The notes beneath the pieces are model-generated. The model worked only from the letters and a program-made list of their open reading frames with translations, was not told the origin of the DNA and searched no databases. DNA of 36,335 nt, taken from assembly GCF_019396405.1 (NCBI RefSeq), contig NZ_JAHKRL010000489.1, positions 1-36,335 on the forward strand, given 5' to 3'. The DNA is from Nonomuraea rhizosphaerae. GTDB taxonomy: Bacteria > Actinomycetota > Actinomycetes > Streptosporangiales > Streptosporangiaceae. Both the position numbers and the translations under genes were made by a program. Positions 25,937 to 34,344 of the stretch are shown piece by piece. Each line of letters opens with the position of its first letter. Within the stretch, counting starts at the first letter, position 1.

Positions 25937-26914
25937 ATGGGGAAGTACCTGCTGCGCAGGTTCGCGGTCAATCTCATCCTGGTCGCCGTGGCGGCGAGCC
26001 TGGCGTACCTGCTGGCCGCGAGCAGCCTCCACCCTCGCGCCAACTTCGCCGGCCGCAACCCGGCGCCCGCCGTCGAGGTGGTGGACGCGGCGCTCGACGA
26101 CGCGAACATCAACGACAAGACCCCCTTGCTGCAGCGGTACGGCACCTGGGCGGCCGGAGTCGTCCACGGCGACTTCGGCAAGACCTGGGAGGGCGGCTCG
26201 GTCAACGACGAGATGGGCCGCAGGATCGGCGTCAGCCTGCGCCTGCTGTTCATCGGCACCGTGCTCGGCTCCGCCCTCGGCGTCATGGTCGGGGCGTGGG
26301 CGGCGATCCGCCAGTACCGGGTCAGCGACCGGGTGATCGGCGTCAGCTCGTTCGTGATCATGGCGATCCCGGTGTTCGTGGTCGCCACCATGCTCATGAT
26401 CGGCGTCGTGGGGCTCAACCGGGCCGCCGGTAGCACGCTGATCGAGTACACCGGCGAGTACAACCCCACGCTGACCGGCTTGGACCAGCTCGCGAACCGG
26501 CTCAACCACCTGATCCTGCCCACGATCTCGCTCTGTCTCGGACAGATCGCCTACTACAGCCGCATCCAGCGCAACATGATGCTCGACGTGCTCGGCCAGG
26601 ACTTCGTCCGCACGGCCATGGCCAAGGGGCTGCGCCGCCGCACCGCGCTGTTCAAGCACGCGCTGCGCACCGCGCTGATCCCGGCCGCGACGTACTTCGC
26701 GTTCGCCTTCGGCACGCTGCTGACCGGCGCGACCTTCACCGAGAAGATCTTCGGCTGGCACGGCATGGGCGCCTGGCTGGTCGACTCGATCTACACCAAC
26801 GACGTCAACTCGGTCGCCGCCGTGAACCTGTTCGCCGCCGTCTGCATCCTTATCGCCGGCTTCCTGTCCGACGTGATCGTGGCCGCGCTCGACCCCCGGG
26901 TGCGGGTGAGCTAG
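25937..26914 (+). CDS. Oligopeptide-type ABC transporter permease, DppB-like
   Basis: 325-residue inner-membrane permease of the peptide/nickel class. TM1 is at the N-terminus (RRFAVNLILVAVAASLAYLL in two steps), then a periplasmic loop, GDFGKTW, and five more helices. The EAA-type loop reads RTAMAKGLRRRTALFKHALR, and GATFTEKIFGWHGMGAWLVDSI is typical of DppB. ATG 25937 is used; GTG 25934 is directly before it, and GGAGG lies three bases upstream of the GTG-ATG pair. It is the first gene of a four-gene importer operon and ends immediately before the DppC-like start. Confidence 0.93.
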   Translation: MGKYLLRRFAVNLILVAVAASLAYLLAASSLHPRANFAGRNPAPAVEVVDAALDDANINDKTPLLQRYGTWAAGVVHGDFGKTWEGGSVNDEMGRRIGVSLRLLFIGTVLGSALGVMVGAWAAIRQYRVSDRVIGVSSFVIMAIPVFVVATMLMIGVVGLNRAAGSTLIEYTGEYNPTLTGLDQLANRLNHLILPTISLCLGQIAYYSRIQRNMMLDVLGQDFVRTAMAKGLRRRTALFKHALRTALIPAATYFAFAFGTLLTGATFTEKIFGWHGMGAWLVDSIYTNDVNSVAAVNLFAAVCILIAGFLSDVIVAALDPRVRVS

Positions 26915-27754
26915 ATGCGCAACAAGGTCGTTCTGCGGCGGTTGCTGGCCAACCGCCAGGCACGGTACGGGCTGATCGCACTCGCCCTGCTGGTCGTGCT
27001 CGCGTACTTCGGTCCGTACATCGGGGCCCATGACTGGAGCGAGAAGGACTTCCTCAGCTTCCTGAGCGCGCCCTCGGCCGACCACTGGTGGGGCACGAAC
27101 CAGATCGGCCAGGACATCTACGCCGTCACCCTCCACGGCATGCAGAAGTCGATCGTGATCGGCCTGCTCGTCGCGGTGATCTCCACCGGCCTGGCCGCCC
27201 TGGTCGGCGCGTCGGCCGGGTACTTCGGCGGCTGGCTCGACCGGGCCATGACGTGGTGCGTGGACCTGCTGCTGGTGCTGCCGTCGTTCCTGGTCGTGGC
27301 GGTCATCTCGCCCCGGCTGAAGAACGCCTCGTGGCTGTGGCTGGTGGTGCTGCTGGCCGTCTTCGGGTGGATGATCACCTCGCGCGTGGTGCGCAGCATG
27401 ACGCTGTCGCTGCGCGAGCGGGAGTACGTCCTGGCCGCCCGCTACATGGGCATCCCCGGCTGGCGGATCATCCTGCGGCACGTGCTGCCGAACCTGTCCT
27501 CGCTGCTGATCATCGACGCGACCCTCAACGTCAGCGGCGCGATCCTCGGCGAGACCTCGCTGTCGTACTTCGGCTTCGGCGTGCAGCCGCCCGACGTGTC
27601 GCTCGGCACGCTCATCGCGGCCGGCAGCGACAAGGCCGTGGTCTACCCATGGCTGTTCTTCTTCCCCGCGGGCCTGCTCGTGCTGCTGGTGCTGAGCGTG
27701 AACCTCATCGGCGACGGCCTGCGTGACGCACTCGACCCGGGGAGCACCCGATGA
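26915..27754 (+). CDS. Oligopeptide-type ABC transporter permease, DppC-like
   Basis: 279-residue permease, partner of the preceding gene; the ATG follows its TAG without a gap. The N-terminus has the usual [20 protein letters not shown], then [14 protein letters not shown], the DppC signature for the loop after TM1. The EAA loop is [40 protein letters not shown] near the end is diagnostic for the DppC family. It forms the membrane channel with the DppB-like protein. Translation of the ATPase gene starts in its stop codon (ATGA). Confidence 0.94.
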   Translation: MRNKVVLRRLLANRQARYGLIALALLVVLAYFGPYIGAHDWSEKDFLSFLSAPSADHWWGTNQIGQDIYAVTLHGMQKSIVIGLLVAVISTGLAALVGASAGYFGGWLDRAMTWCVDLLLVLPSFLVVAVISPRLKNASWLWLVVLLAVFGWMITSRVVRSMTLSLREREYVLAARYMGIPGWRIILRHVLPNLSSLLIIDATLNVSGAILGETSLSYFGFGVQPPDVSLGTLIAAGSDKAVVYPWLFFFPAGLLVLLVLSVNLIGDGLRDALDPGSTR

Positions 27755-29805
27755 GCCTGCTCGAGGTGAAGGACCTGACCGTCACGTTCGCTGGCGGCAT
27801 CGAGGCCGTGCGCGGCGTCAGCTACGAGGTCTCGCGCGGCGAGGTGCTCGGCATCGTCGGCGAGTCCGGGTCGGGCAAGTCGGTGACCTCGCTCGCCGTC
27901 ATGGGCCTGCTGCCGGAGAACGCCCAGGTCAGCGGCTCGGTCAAGCTCCACGGGCGCGAGCTGCTCGGCATGCGCGAGGACGACCTGATCAAGGTGCGCG
28001 GCAAGGCGATCAGCATGATCTTCCAGGACCCGCTGTCCGCGTTCACCCCCGTCTACACCATCGGCGACCAGATCGCCGAGGCCGTCCGCGTTCACCAGCG
28101 GATCGGCAAGGACAAGGCCGCCCGCCAGGCCGTCGAGCTGCTCGACCTGGTCGGCATCCCGCACCCCGACGTGCGGGCCCGGTCGTTCCCGCACGAGTTC
28201 TCCGGCGGCATGCGGCAGCGCGCGATGATCGCCATGGCCATCGCCAACGACCCCGACCTGCTGATCTGCGACGAGCCGACCACCGCGCTCGACGTCACGA
28301 TCCAGGCACAGGTGCTCGAAGTGCTCAAGACCGCTCAACGCGAGACGGGCGCCGGCATTGTGATGATCACCCACGATCTGGGCGTCGTGGCGGGGATGGC
28401 CGACCGGGTGCTGGTGATGTACGCGGGCAGACCGGTCGAGCAGGGGCCGGTGGACGACATCTACTACCGGCCGCGCATGCCGTACACGATGGGGCTGCTC
28501 GCCTCGATCCCCAGGATCGACGGCGAGGAGGGGCCGCTCGTGCCGATCGAGGGCAGCCCGCCCTCGCCGAGGGCGCTGCCGCCCGGCTGCCCGTTCGCGC
28601 CGCGCTGCCCGATGAAGGTGGACGCGTGCGACGACGAGGAGCCGGACCTGACCGCCGTCGGCGGCGGCCGGCAGGTCGCCTGCATCCGCTCGCGCGAGAT
28701 CGAGGACAAGGGGCTGACCGGCGCGGACGTGTTCCCGGTGCCGGTGATTCCCGCGGACGAGCTCGTACGGGTGCCGCGCGCCGAACGGTCCACCGTCCTG
28801 GAGCTCGACGGCCTCGTCAGGCACTACCCGCTGATGAAGGGCTCGGTCTTCAAGCGCCGCGTCGGCACCGTGTACGCGGTGGACGGCATCTCCTTCGACA
28901 TCGCCGAGGGCGAGACGCTGGCCCTGGTCGGCGAGTCCGGCTGCGGCAAGACCACCACGCTCCAGCAGATCATGCAGCTGGAGGCGCCCCAGGACGGCCG
29001 GGTCGTCGTGCTCGGCAAGGACAGCGCGAACCTGGACAGAAGCGCTCGGAAAGCGCTCCGGCGCGATCTGCAGATCGTCTTCCAGGACCCGATGGCCGCG
29101 CTCGACCCGCGCATGCCCGTCGGCGACATCATCGCCGAGCCGCTGCGCGCGCACGGCTTCCCCGACAGGGTGGATGAGCTGCTCGAACTCGTCGGCCTGT
29201 CGCCCGCGGACGCCGGCCGCTACCCGCAGCACTTCTCCGGCGGCCAGCGCCAGCGCATCGGCATCGCCCGCGCGCTCGCGCTGGAGCCCAAGCTGCTCGT
29301 GCTCGACGAGCCGGTGTCCGCGCTCGACGTGTCCATCCAGGCGGGCGTGATCAACCTGCTCGACTCGCTGAAGGCGCGGCTCGGGCTGTCGTACCTGTTC
29401 GTGGCGCACGACCTGGCCGTGGTGCGGCACCTCGCCGACCGCGTGGCCGTCATGTACCTGGGCAGGATCGCCGAGATCGGCACGGTGGAGAACGTCTACG
29501 ACCGGCCCGCGCACCCGTACACGCAGGCGCTGCTGTCGGCGATCCCGCTGCCCGATCCGGCGATGGAACGCTCCCGCAAGCGGATCCTGCTCGAAGGAGA
29601 CCTGCCCAGCCCGGCCGATCCGCCGTCGGGCTGCCGGTTCCGCACCCGTTGCCCCCTTTTCGCGCGGCTCCCGGAGTCGCAGCGGCGGCGGTGCGTGGAG
29701 GAAGAACCCTCGGTCGTACGGCAGGCCCGCGATCACGGTGCCGCCTGCCATTACGCGGAGGAGATCGAGGTCATCACGGCCTCGGACGATCAGGAGGAAA
29801 AGTGA
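27751..29805 (+). CDS. Peptide ABC transporter ATPase, fused DppD-DppF type
   Basis: 684-residue protein with two complete ABC domains. Domain 1: Walker A GESGSGKS (37-44), signature FSGGMRQ from 150, Walker [13 protein letters not shown], then an oligo_HPY-type Cys motif ([14 protein letters not shown]). Domain 2: Walker A GESGCGKT from 394, signature FSGGQRQ from 495, Walker [13 protein letters not shown], then [18 protein letters not shown]. Most peptide importers encode these as two proteins; here one chain supplies both ATP sites. It powers uptake through the DppB/DppC-like pair. The start overlaps the previous gene and the stop overlaps the next (GTGA). Confidence 0.95.
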   Translation: MSLLEVKDLTVTFAGGIEAVRGVSYEVSRGEVLGIVGESGSGKSVTSLAVMGLLPENAQVSGSVKLHGRELLGMREDDLIKVRGKAISMIFQDPLSAFTPVYTIGDQIAEAVRVHQRIGKDKAARQAVELLDLVGIPHPDVRARSFPHEFSGGMRQRAMIAMAIANDPDLLICDEPTTALDVTIQAQVLEVLKTAQRETGAGIVMITHDLGVVAGMADRVLVMYAGRPVEQGPVDDIYYRPRMPYTMGLLASIPRIDGEEGPLVPIEGSPPSPRALPPGCPFAPRCPMKVDACDDEEPDLTAVGGGRQVACIRSREIEDKGLTGADVFPVPVIPADELVRVPRAERSTVLELDGLVRHYPLMKGSVFKRRVGTVYAVDGISFDIAEGETLALVGESGCGKTTTLQQIMQLEAPQDGRVVVLGKDSANLDRSARKALRRDLQIVFQDPMAALDPRMPVGDIIAEPLRAHGFPDRVDELLELVGLSPADAGRYPQHFSGGQRQRIGIARALALEPKLLVLDEPVSALDVSIQAGVINLLDSLKARLGLSYLFVAHDLAVVRHLADRVAVMYLGRIAEIGTVENVYDRPAHPYTQALLSAIPLPDPAMERSRKRILLEGDLPSPADPPSGCRFRTRCPLFARLPESQRRRCVEEEPSVVRQARDHGAACHYAEEIEVITASDDQEEK

Positions 29806-31514
29806 AGGTTCGGTACAAGGCCACGGCGGGGATCGCCGTGCTGGCTCTGGCTGTCGCGGCCTGTGGCGGTGGAGGCGGCGGCTCGTCCAAGCCGGACGCC
29901 GAGTCGTCCCAGCAGGCGCAGGAGCAGGCCGCGAACCTGCCCAAGCGCTCCATGGGGGACGTCGATTACGCCCAGGTCAAGGACGGCGGCACGCTCAAGC
30001 TGGCGATGACCCAGTTCAAGACCCAGTGGAACTACAACCAGGTCAACGGCACCCAGTCCGACGTCGGCGACGTGGTCGAGCTGATCATGCCGACGATGGG
30101 TCTCGCGGACGAGAACGCCACGGTCACGAACGCTCCCGACTACGTCACCTCGTGGAAGGTCGGGACGACCGGCGGCAAGCAGGTCGTCACGTACCAGCTG
30201 AACGAGAAGGCCGCCTGGTCGGACGGCACGCCGATCACGTACAAGGACCTCGTCGCGCAGTGGAAGGCGCTGAACGGGTCCGACAAGAAGTACCAGGTGT
30301 CCTCGACCGACGGCTACGACCGGATCTCCTCGGTGGAGAAGGGCGCGACCGACAAGGACGTCGTGGTCACCTTCGACAAGACGTACCCGGACTGGAAGGG
30401 CCTGTTCAGCCCGCTCTACCCGGCCGCCACGAACGAGACGCCCGAGGCCTTCAACAAGGGCTGGATCAGCAAGATGCCGGCGACGGCCGGGTCGTTCAAG
30501 TTCGACTCGATCGACGCCACGTCCAAGACCGTCACGTTCGTCCGCGACGACAACTGGTGGGGCCGCAAGGCCAAGCTCGACAAGGTCATCTTCCGGGCGC
30601 TGGACGACAACGCCACCCCGAACGCCTTCGCCAACGGCGAGATCGACGCCTACAAGGTGTCGGTCAACGCGGCCAACCTCAAGCGTGCCAAAGAGGTGCC
30701 GAACGCCCAGATCCGCACCGCCGCCGGCCCCGACTGGCGTCACTTCACCATCAACGGCTCCAGCGAACTGCTGAAGGACAAGAACGTCCGCCAGGCGATC
30801 GTGTACTACGGCATCAACCGGGACGCCATCATCCAGTCCGACCTCAAGGACATGGACTGGCCGGTCCAGGCGCTGAACAACCACATCTTCATGAACACGC
30901 AGAAGGGGTACGTGGACAACTCCGGCGACTTCGGCGCGTACAACCCGGAGAAGGCCAAGCAGCTCCTCGACGCGGCCGGCTGGAAGCTCGACGGTGACGT
31001 CCGCAAGAAGGACGGCAAGGAGCTCAACCTCAACTTCATGATCCCGGCCTCCTCCACCTCCGCCAAGCAGGAGGGCGAGCTGACGCAGGCGATGCTGAAG
31101 GAGATCGGCGTCAAGGTCTCGATCAACTCGGTGCCGGACGACACGTGGGACGTCGACCACCTGATCCCGGGTGACTTCGACATCGCGCCGTTCTCGTGGC
31201 TGGGGACGCCGTTCCCGATCCCCGGCCTGGCGCAGATCTACAAGACGCCGGCCAGCAAGGACAACTTCGGCAGCAACTTCCCGCGCATCGGCACGCCCGA
31301 GCTCGACGCCAAGATGGCGCAGGCCGGGGGCGAGATGGACCCGGACAAGGCCATCGGGTACGCCAACGAGGCGGACAAGATGATCTGGGACGAGGTGCAC
31401 ACGCTGCCCCTTTACCAGCGGCCGCAGATCGTGGCGGTGAAGCAGACCCTGGCCAACTACGGGGCCAAGGGGTTCTCGAGCATCGACTGGACGGGGGTCG
31501 GGTTCACCGGCTGA
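29802..31514 (+). CDS. Substrate-binding lipoprotein of peptide-type ABC transporter (family 5)
   Basis: 570 residues. The signal peptide is followed by the lipobox VAAC with Cys21 and a Gly/Ser tether. [10 protein letters not shown] opens the mature family 5 fold; [13 protein letters not shown] is the conserved family block, and [13 protein letters not shown] is near the end. GTG 29802 overlaps the ATPase stop and has AGGAGG four to five bases upstream. The substrate is unknown: family 5 includes binders of peptides, nickel and some sugars. The operon ends with the terminator at 31529. The gene has strikingly high Lys and Asp use for this genome, as is normal for secreted binders. Confidence 0.94.
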   Translation: MKVRYKATAGIAVLALAVAACGGGGGGSSKPDAESSQQAQEQAANLPKRSMGDVDYAQVKDGGTLKLAMTQFKTQWNYNQVNGTQSDVGDVVELIMPTMGLADENATVTNAPDYVTSWKVGTTGGKQVVTYQLNEKAAWSDGTPITYKDLVAQWKALNGSDKKYQVSSTDGYDRISSVEKGATDKDVVVTFDKTYPDWKGLFSPLYPAATNETPEAFNKGWISKMPATAGSFKFDSIDATSKTVTFVRDDNWWGRKAKLDKVIFRALDDNATPNAFANGEIDAYKVSVNAANLKRAKEVPNAQIRTAAGPDWRHFTINGSSELLKDKNVRQAIVYYGINRDAIIQSDLKDMDWPVQALNNHIFMNTQKGYVDNSGDFGAYNPEKAKQLLDAAGWKLDGDVRKKDGKELNLNFMIPASSTSAKQEGELTQAMLKEIGVKVSINSVPDDTWDVDHLIPGDFDIAPFSWLGTPFPIPGLAQIYKTPASKDNFGSNFPRIGTPELDAKMAQAGGEMDPDKAIGYANEADKMIWDEVHTLPLYQRPQIVAVKQTLANYGAKGFSSIDWTGVGFTG

Positions 31515-31528
31515 CCGTCTGTCCGGTG

Positions 31529-31564
31529 GGTCCCGGCTGGGTCGCCTGGCCGGGACCTTCTTTT
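31529..31564 (+). terminator. Intrinsic terminator of the peptide-transporter operon
   Basis: GGTCCCGGC and GCCGGGACC pair perfectly around an eleven-base loop, followed directly by TTCTTTT. It starts 15 bases after the binding-protein stop and ends just before the DnaA-box cluster. Confidence 0.88.
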
Positions 31565-31570
31565 GCCGAG

Positions 31571-31661
31571 TTATCCACAGAGTTTGGAGTTATCCACAGG
31601 ATCGGGGCGTCAACCCCCTGGTTATCCACAGGGGCGGCGTGGATTTCGCTGCTTGTCCCCA
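31571..31661 (+). promoter_or_regulatory. Cluster of DnaA boxes (three perfect, one near match)
   Basis: TTATCCACA occurs at 31571-31579, 31590-31598 and 31622-31630, each inside the longer identical core GTTATCCACAG. TTGTCCCCA, one base from the streptomycete-style box TTGTCCACA, is at 31653-31661. All point the same way; starts are 19, 32 and 31 bases apart, about two, three and three helical turns. CCCCTG and CAGGGG flank the third box as a short inverted repeat. No oriC marker gene (dnaA, dnaN, rpmH, parA) is in the window. It lies upstream of the hypothetical gene at 31737. Confidence 0.8.
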
Positions 31662-31736
31662 GAACCGCGTTCGGCTGCTCGGCGTCCGGCCCCGATCGCG
31701 GATCCTGAGTGCCTCACCGCACTCCCGGAGGCACCC

Positions 31737-32918
31737 ATGAAGATCGCTCTTCCTCTTCCCGCCCGGCTGACCTCGCACTTCGTCGTGCCCGTCGAGCGTG
31801 GCCCCTTCGACGTCGAGTCGTTCGTGCCATGGCGGGTCGGCGTGCCGTACAGACGGGCGGCCAACGCCGTGCTCGGCACCGCGCTTCTGACCGTCACCCA
31901 CCACCCCGCCCCCTGGAAACCGAACGGCGTCACGCTCAGCGTCGAGGAGCGGCATCTGCTGCGGAGGGCTCGCGAGCACGTGGTGGTGTCATCGACGGCG
32001 CCCTTGCCCGGCCTTCCCACGAGCGTCCAACTGGCCCGCGCCACGGCTCGTGCGCTCGCCCGCGAGTGCGGCGGCCTGGTCATCGACCCGTTGACGGGGA
32101 TCACGCTCCGCGGCTGCCCCCCATGCTCGTCCTCTTCCTTCACCGCCGCCGGCGCCGTCGTCCCCGTGCCACCGAGCTCCCGGCCGGCCGGCCCTCTTCC
32201 CTTCGACATGGCGGATGAGCCGCACGGCTTCCGGCTCGCCGACGACTGGCTCGGCTGGGACGTCCAGGTGCACGCCGACGCCACCTGCCCGCCGTGGGAC
32301 CCGGCCGACACGGGCGCCTGCGACTGCCTCCGGGTCACCTCCCGTGGCCTGCACCGTTTCGCCCTGCCCGAGATCACCCTCGACGGCGCGGCCTGCGCCC
32401 ACAGCCTGTGCGCCACCGGCCTCCTGCGCCGGGTGGCCCACCGGCTGGTCACCGACCACCTGTCCTACCTCGCCACCCACCCGGACACCGGGGAGCGCCT
32501 GATCGACGATCACCTGCGCATAGAAGCCCCGCTCTCACCGGACGAGCGCGCCGGCTCCCCGTTCACCGTCCGCCTGACCCCCTGCGACACGGACCCGGCC
32601 GCCCACGGCCGCGTCACCCGCCTGAAAGTCGCCCCACCGCCCACGGCCCAGGCCGCCCGCCGCGTCCCGGCGCCCCGCACGGGCCCCGACCGGCTCGCCC
32701 GTGTGGCCCTGGCCCCTGGATCGCCACAGATCACCAGCCCGCTCGCCCTCGCCACACCCCCTCCCGCTCGCCGGGTCACCCACCTCAAGGTGGGCCCGCC
32801 GCTGGGGTTCACCGGCTCACTCAACGACTGGCTCTGCGCCACCCAACGCCCCGCAGCCGCCGCCTCCCACGCGGCCGGCTACGACCTGACCGACCCCTCA
32901 TCCGTCCTGGCCGCATAG
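31737..32918 (+). CDS. Hypothetical protein, 393 aa, with a duplicated C-terminal motif
   Basis: No family recognised. ATG 31737 has GGAGG five bases upstream; the frame is open back to 31563 but that part covers the DnaA boxes and reads as non-coding. The middle is Cys-containing (GCPPCSSSSF, CPPWDPADTGACDC), and two C-terminal segments repeat: RVTRLKVAPPP near 292 and RVTHLKVGPPL near 346, separated by a Pro/Ala-rich linker. No signal peptide or membrane helix is seen. The protein starts MKIALPLPARLTSHFVVPVE. Codon bias is strong throughout, so it is a real gene. Its position right after the DnaA-box cluster may mean DnaA control (inference). Confidence 0.75.
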   Translation: MKIALPLPARLTSHFVVPVERGPFDVESFVPWRVGVPYRRAANAVLGTALLTVTHHPAPWKPNGVTLSVEERHLLRRAREHVVVSSTAPLPGLPTSVQLARATARALARECGGLVIDPLTGITLRGCPPCSSSSFTAAGAVVPVPPSSRPAGPLPFDMADEPHGFRLADDWLGWDVQVHADATCPPWDPADTGACDCLRVTSRGLHRFALPEITLDGAACAHSLCATGLLRRVAHRLVTDHLSYLATHPDTGERLIDDHLRIEAPLSPDERAGSPFTVRLTPCDTDPAAHGRVTRLKVAPPPTAQAARRVPAPRTGPDRLARVALAPGSPQITSPLALATPPPARRVTHLKVGPPLGFTGSLNDWLCATQRPAAAASHAAGYDLTDPSSVLAA

Positions 32919-32969
32919 ACGGGCAAGGCGGCAACCGGCAGGGGCAACGGCAATGGACGCACCTGAACG

Positions 32970-32981
32970 TGGCACGTGCCA
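32970..32981. promoter_or_regulatory. TGGCACGTGCCA palindrome upstream of the coiled-coil gene
   Basis: A perfect 12-base palindrome with a CACGTG core, followed by TACGAT (32991-32996), a possible -10 box, and GTG 33016. If translation instead began at ATG 32953, the palindrome would be coding. Its position favours a control site. Confidence 0.4.
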
Positions 32982-33015
32982 GGAACACCGTACGATCGCC
33001 ATTCGTAGAACCCAT

Positions 33016-33969
33016 GTGGACGCTTTCGACGACATTGACCGCAAACTGCGAGAGTCACGCGAGCAGGTTCGCCAATTCGAGCACCTGGCCTCCAGGCGGA
33101 AGACCATAACCCTCCAGGCCCGTGAGGTCACTGCGCTGATCGGTGAGCTGGAGACCCAATCGGTCAAGGAAGAGCGCGACGTCGCCCGGCTGGAGGGCAG
33201 GCTCGGCGGCTTCCTGGCCGGGATCATGAGCCCGTTCTCGGGGCCCAGGGACGAGCGCCTGACCAGGGAACGGGCCGAGGCCGAGGCGGCGTTGGACCGG
33301 CTCCACGGCCAGCGGCGCAGGCTCGAGGAGCTGACCGCCGACCTCAAGACCACCGAACGCGAACTGGCCGCCGTCTCAGGCGCGCCCGAGGCGTACAGGA
33401 AGATCCTCGCCGACAAGGAGCGGCTGCTGATCGATGTGGGCGACCCGCGCGGGCTGCAACTGGCCAGGACGGCGCAGAAGCTGGCCGACACCCAGGCCGA
33501 CCTGCGGGAGTACGGCGAGGCCATCCGCGCGGGCACGGCGGCGGGCGAGGCGCTGAGCATCGTGCTGAGGCTGCTGGGCAAGGCGCAGGGCGCATCCACC
33601 TGGGACCTGTTCGGCGGAGGCGGACTGGCCGACATGGTCGAACACGGCCATCTGACCAGGGCCGACCAGGCGGCCTGGCACGCCCAGCGGGCGCTGGACG
33701 TGTTCTCGCGGGAGCTGGCGGACATCGGGTGGACCACCGACCTGCAGCTTCCCAAGGTGGACACGCGCTGGTTCGCGGACACGTTCTTCGACAACATCAT
33801 CACGGACGCACTCAAGCACCAGCGCATCAACCGGACCCGCGACGCGGTCGCCGCGATGGCCCAGTGGGTGGACGAGGCGTTGCAGAGGCTGTCCCGGCGT
33901 CGGACGCAGTTGGAGGGGCAGTACAGGGCTTTGGTGGATGAACGGGAGCAACTGATCGCCAGCTACTGA
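33016..33969 (+). CDS. Hypothetical coiled-coil protein
   Basis: 317 residues from GTG 33016 (MDAFDDIDRKLRESREQV); ATG 32953 would add 21 residues of non-conserved look and swallow the palindrome at 32970. No Shine-Dalgarno site is clear for either. Residues about 5-115 are heptad-rich and highly charged (RKLRESREQVRQFEHLASRR, later RLTRERAEAEAALDRLHGQR), interrupted by a Gly/Pro-containing GGFLAGIMSPFSGP turn, so probably an antiparallel coiled-coil hairpin. The C-terminal half is mixed helix with DLFGGGGLADMVEHGHL and a final helical segment, DEALQRLSRRRTQLEGQYR. No enzyme motif, signal peptide or membrane helix. Role unknown; related proteins I recall in actinomycetes are also uncharacterised. 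Confidence 0.72.
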   Translation: MDAFDDIDRKLRESREQVRQFEHLASRRKTITLQAREVTALIGELETQSVKEERDVARLEGRLGGFLAGIMSPFSGPRDERLTRERAEAEAALDRLHGQRRRLEELTADLKTTERELAAVSGAPEAYRKILADKERLLIDVGDPRGLQLARTAQKLADTQADLREYGEAIRAGTAAGEALSIVLRLLGKAQGASTWDLFGGGGLADMVEHGHLTRADQAAWHAQRALDVFSRELADIGWTTDLQLPKVDTRWFADTFFDNIITDALKHQRINRTRDAVAAMAQWVDEALQRLSRRRTQLEGQYRALVDEREQLIASY

Positions 33970-34344
33970 TACGGGGGGTGTTTCTTCGGGGACGGGCGGG
34001 CGGGGGTGGGGCGTGGGGGCAGGTTTGCGGTCCCACGACGGCTGGGGTGTGGGTGAGCTGGTCGGGGGAGTCGCCGGCACTGGTCGCGCGCAGTCCGGAC
34101 CGCTGCTGCCCGCGCAATTGTCGCGCTGCAGACGGGAGAGGTCCGGGGGCGGCGGATCGGTCAGCTACGGGTATCAGCGTCCGGTGGACCGGTCAGTTAC
34201 GGCTCCTCCGAGCGGAGGAGCCATGAACGAAGCCTGGCCAGATATGTGATCGTTCGAGCGTAAGAGGCGCGAAGGAGCGGATCGGGGCGGTTGCGGGTGA
34301 GGCCGCTCAGGCGCCCGTCGAGCCCGTTGGGTTCGTCGGGTCCT
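33970..34344. other. 375-base intergenic region without a gene
   Basis: G-rich from about 33974 to 34030. It holds a direct repeat, CGGTCAGCTACGG (34158-34170) and CGGTCAGTTACGG (34190-34202), 32 bases apart, and the hairpin at 34201-34222. No frame in it has convincing codon bias. Confidence 0.6.
34201..34222. terminator. Nine-pair perfect hairpin between convergent genes
   Basis: GGCTCCTCC-GAGC-GGAGGAGCC. It lies between the convergent coiled-coil and monooxygenase genes, so it could end transcripts from both sides. No U-run on either strand. Confidence 0.55.

Noticed and set aside
31563-31736. N-terminal extension of the 393-aa protein through the DnaA boxes
   Set aside because: The ribosome site GGAGG is directly before ATG 31737, and the upstream frame has no coding bias.
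33974-34030. G-rich stretch as a possible G-quadruplex
   Set aside because: Runs of G are common in this high-GC genome and the tract is not clearly periodic; no functional context.
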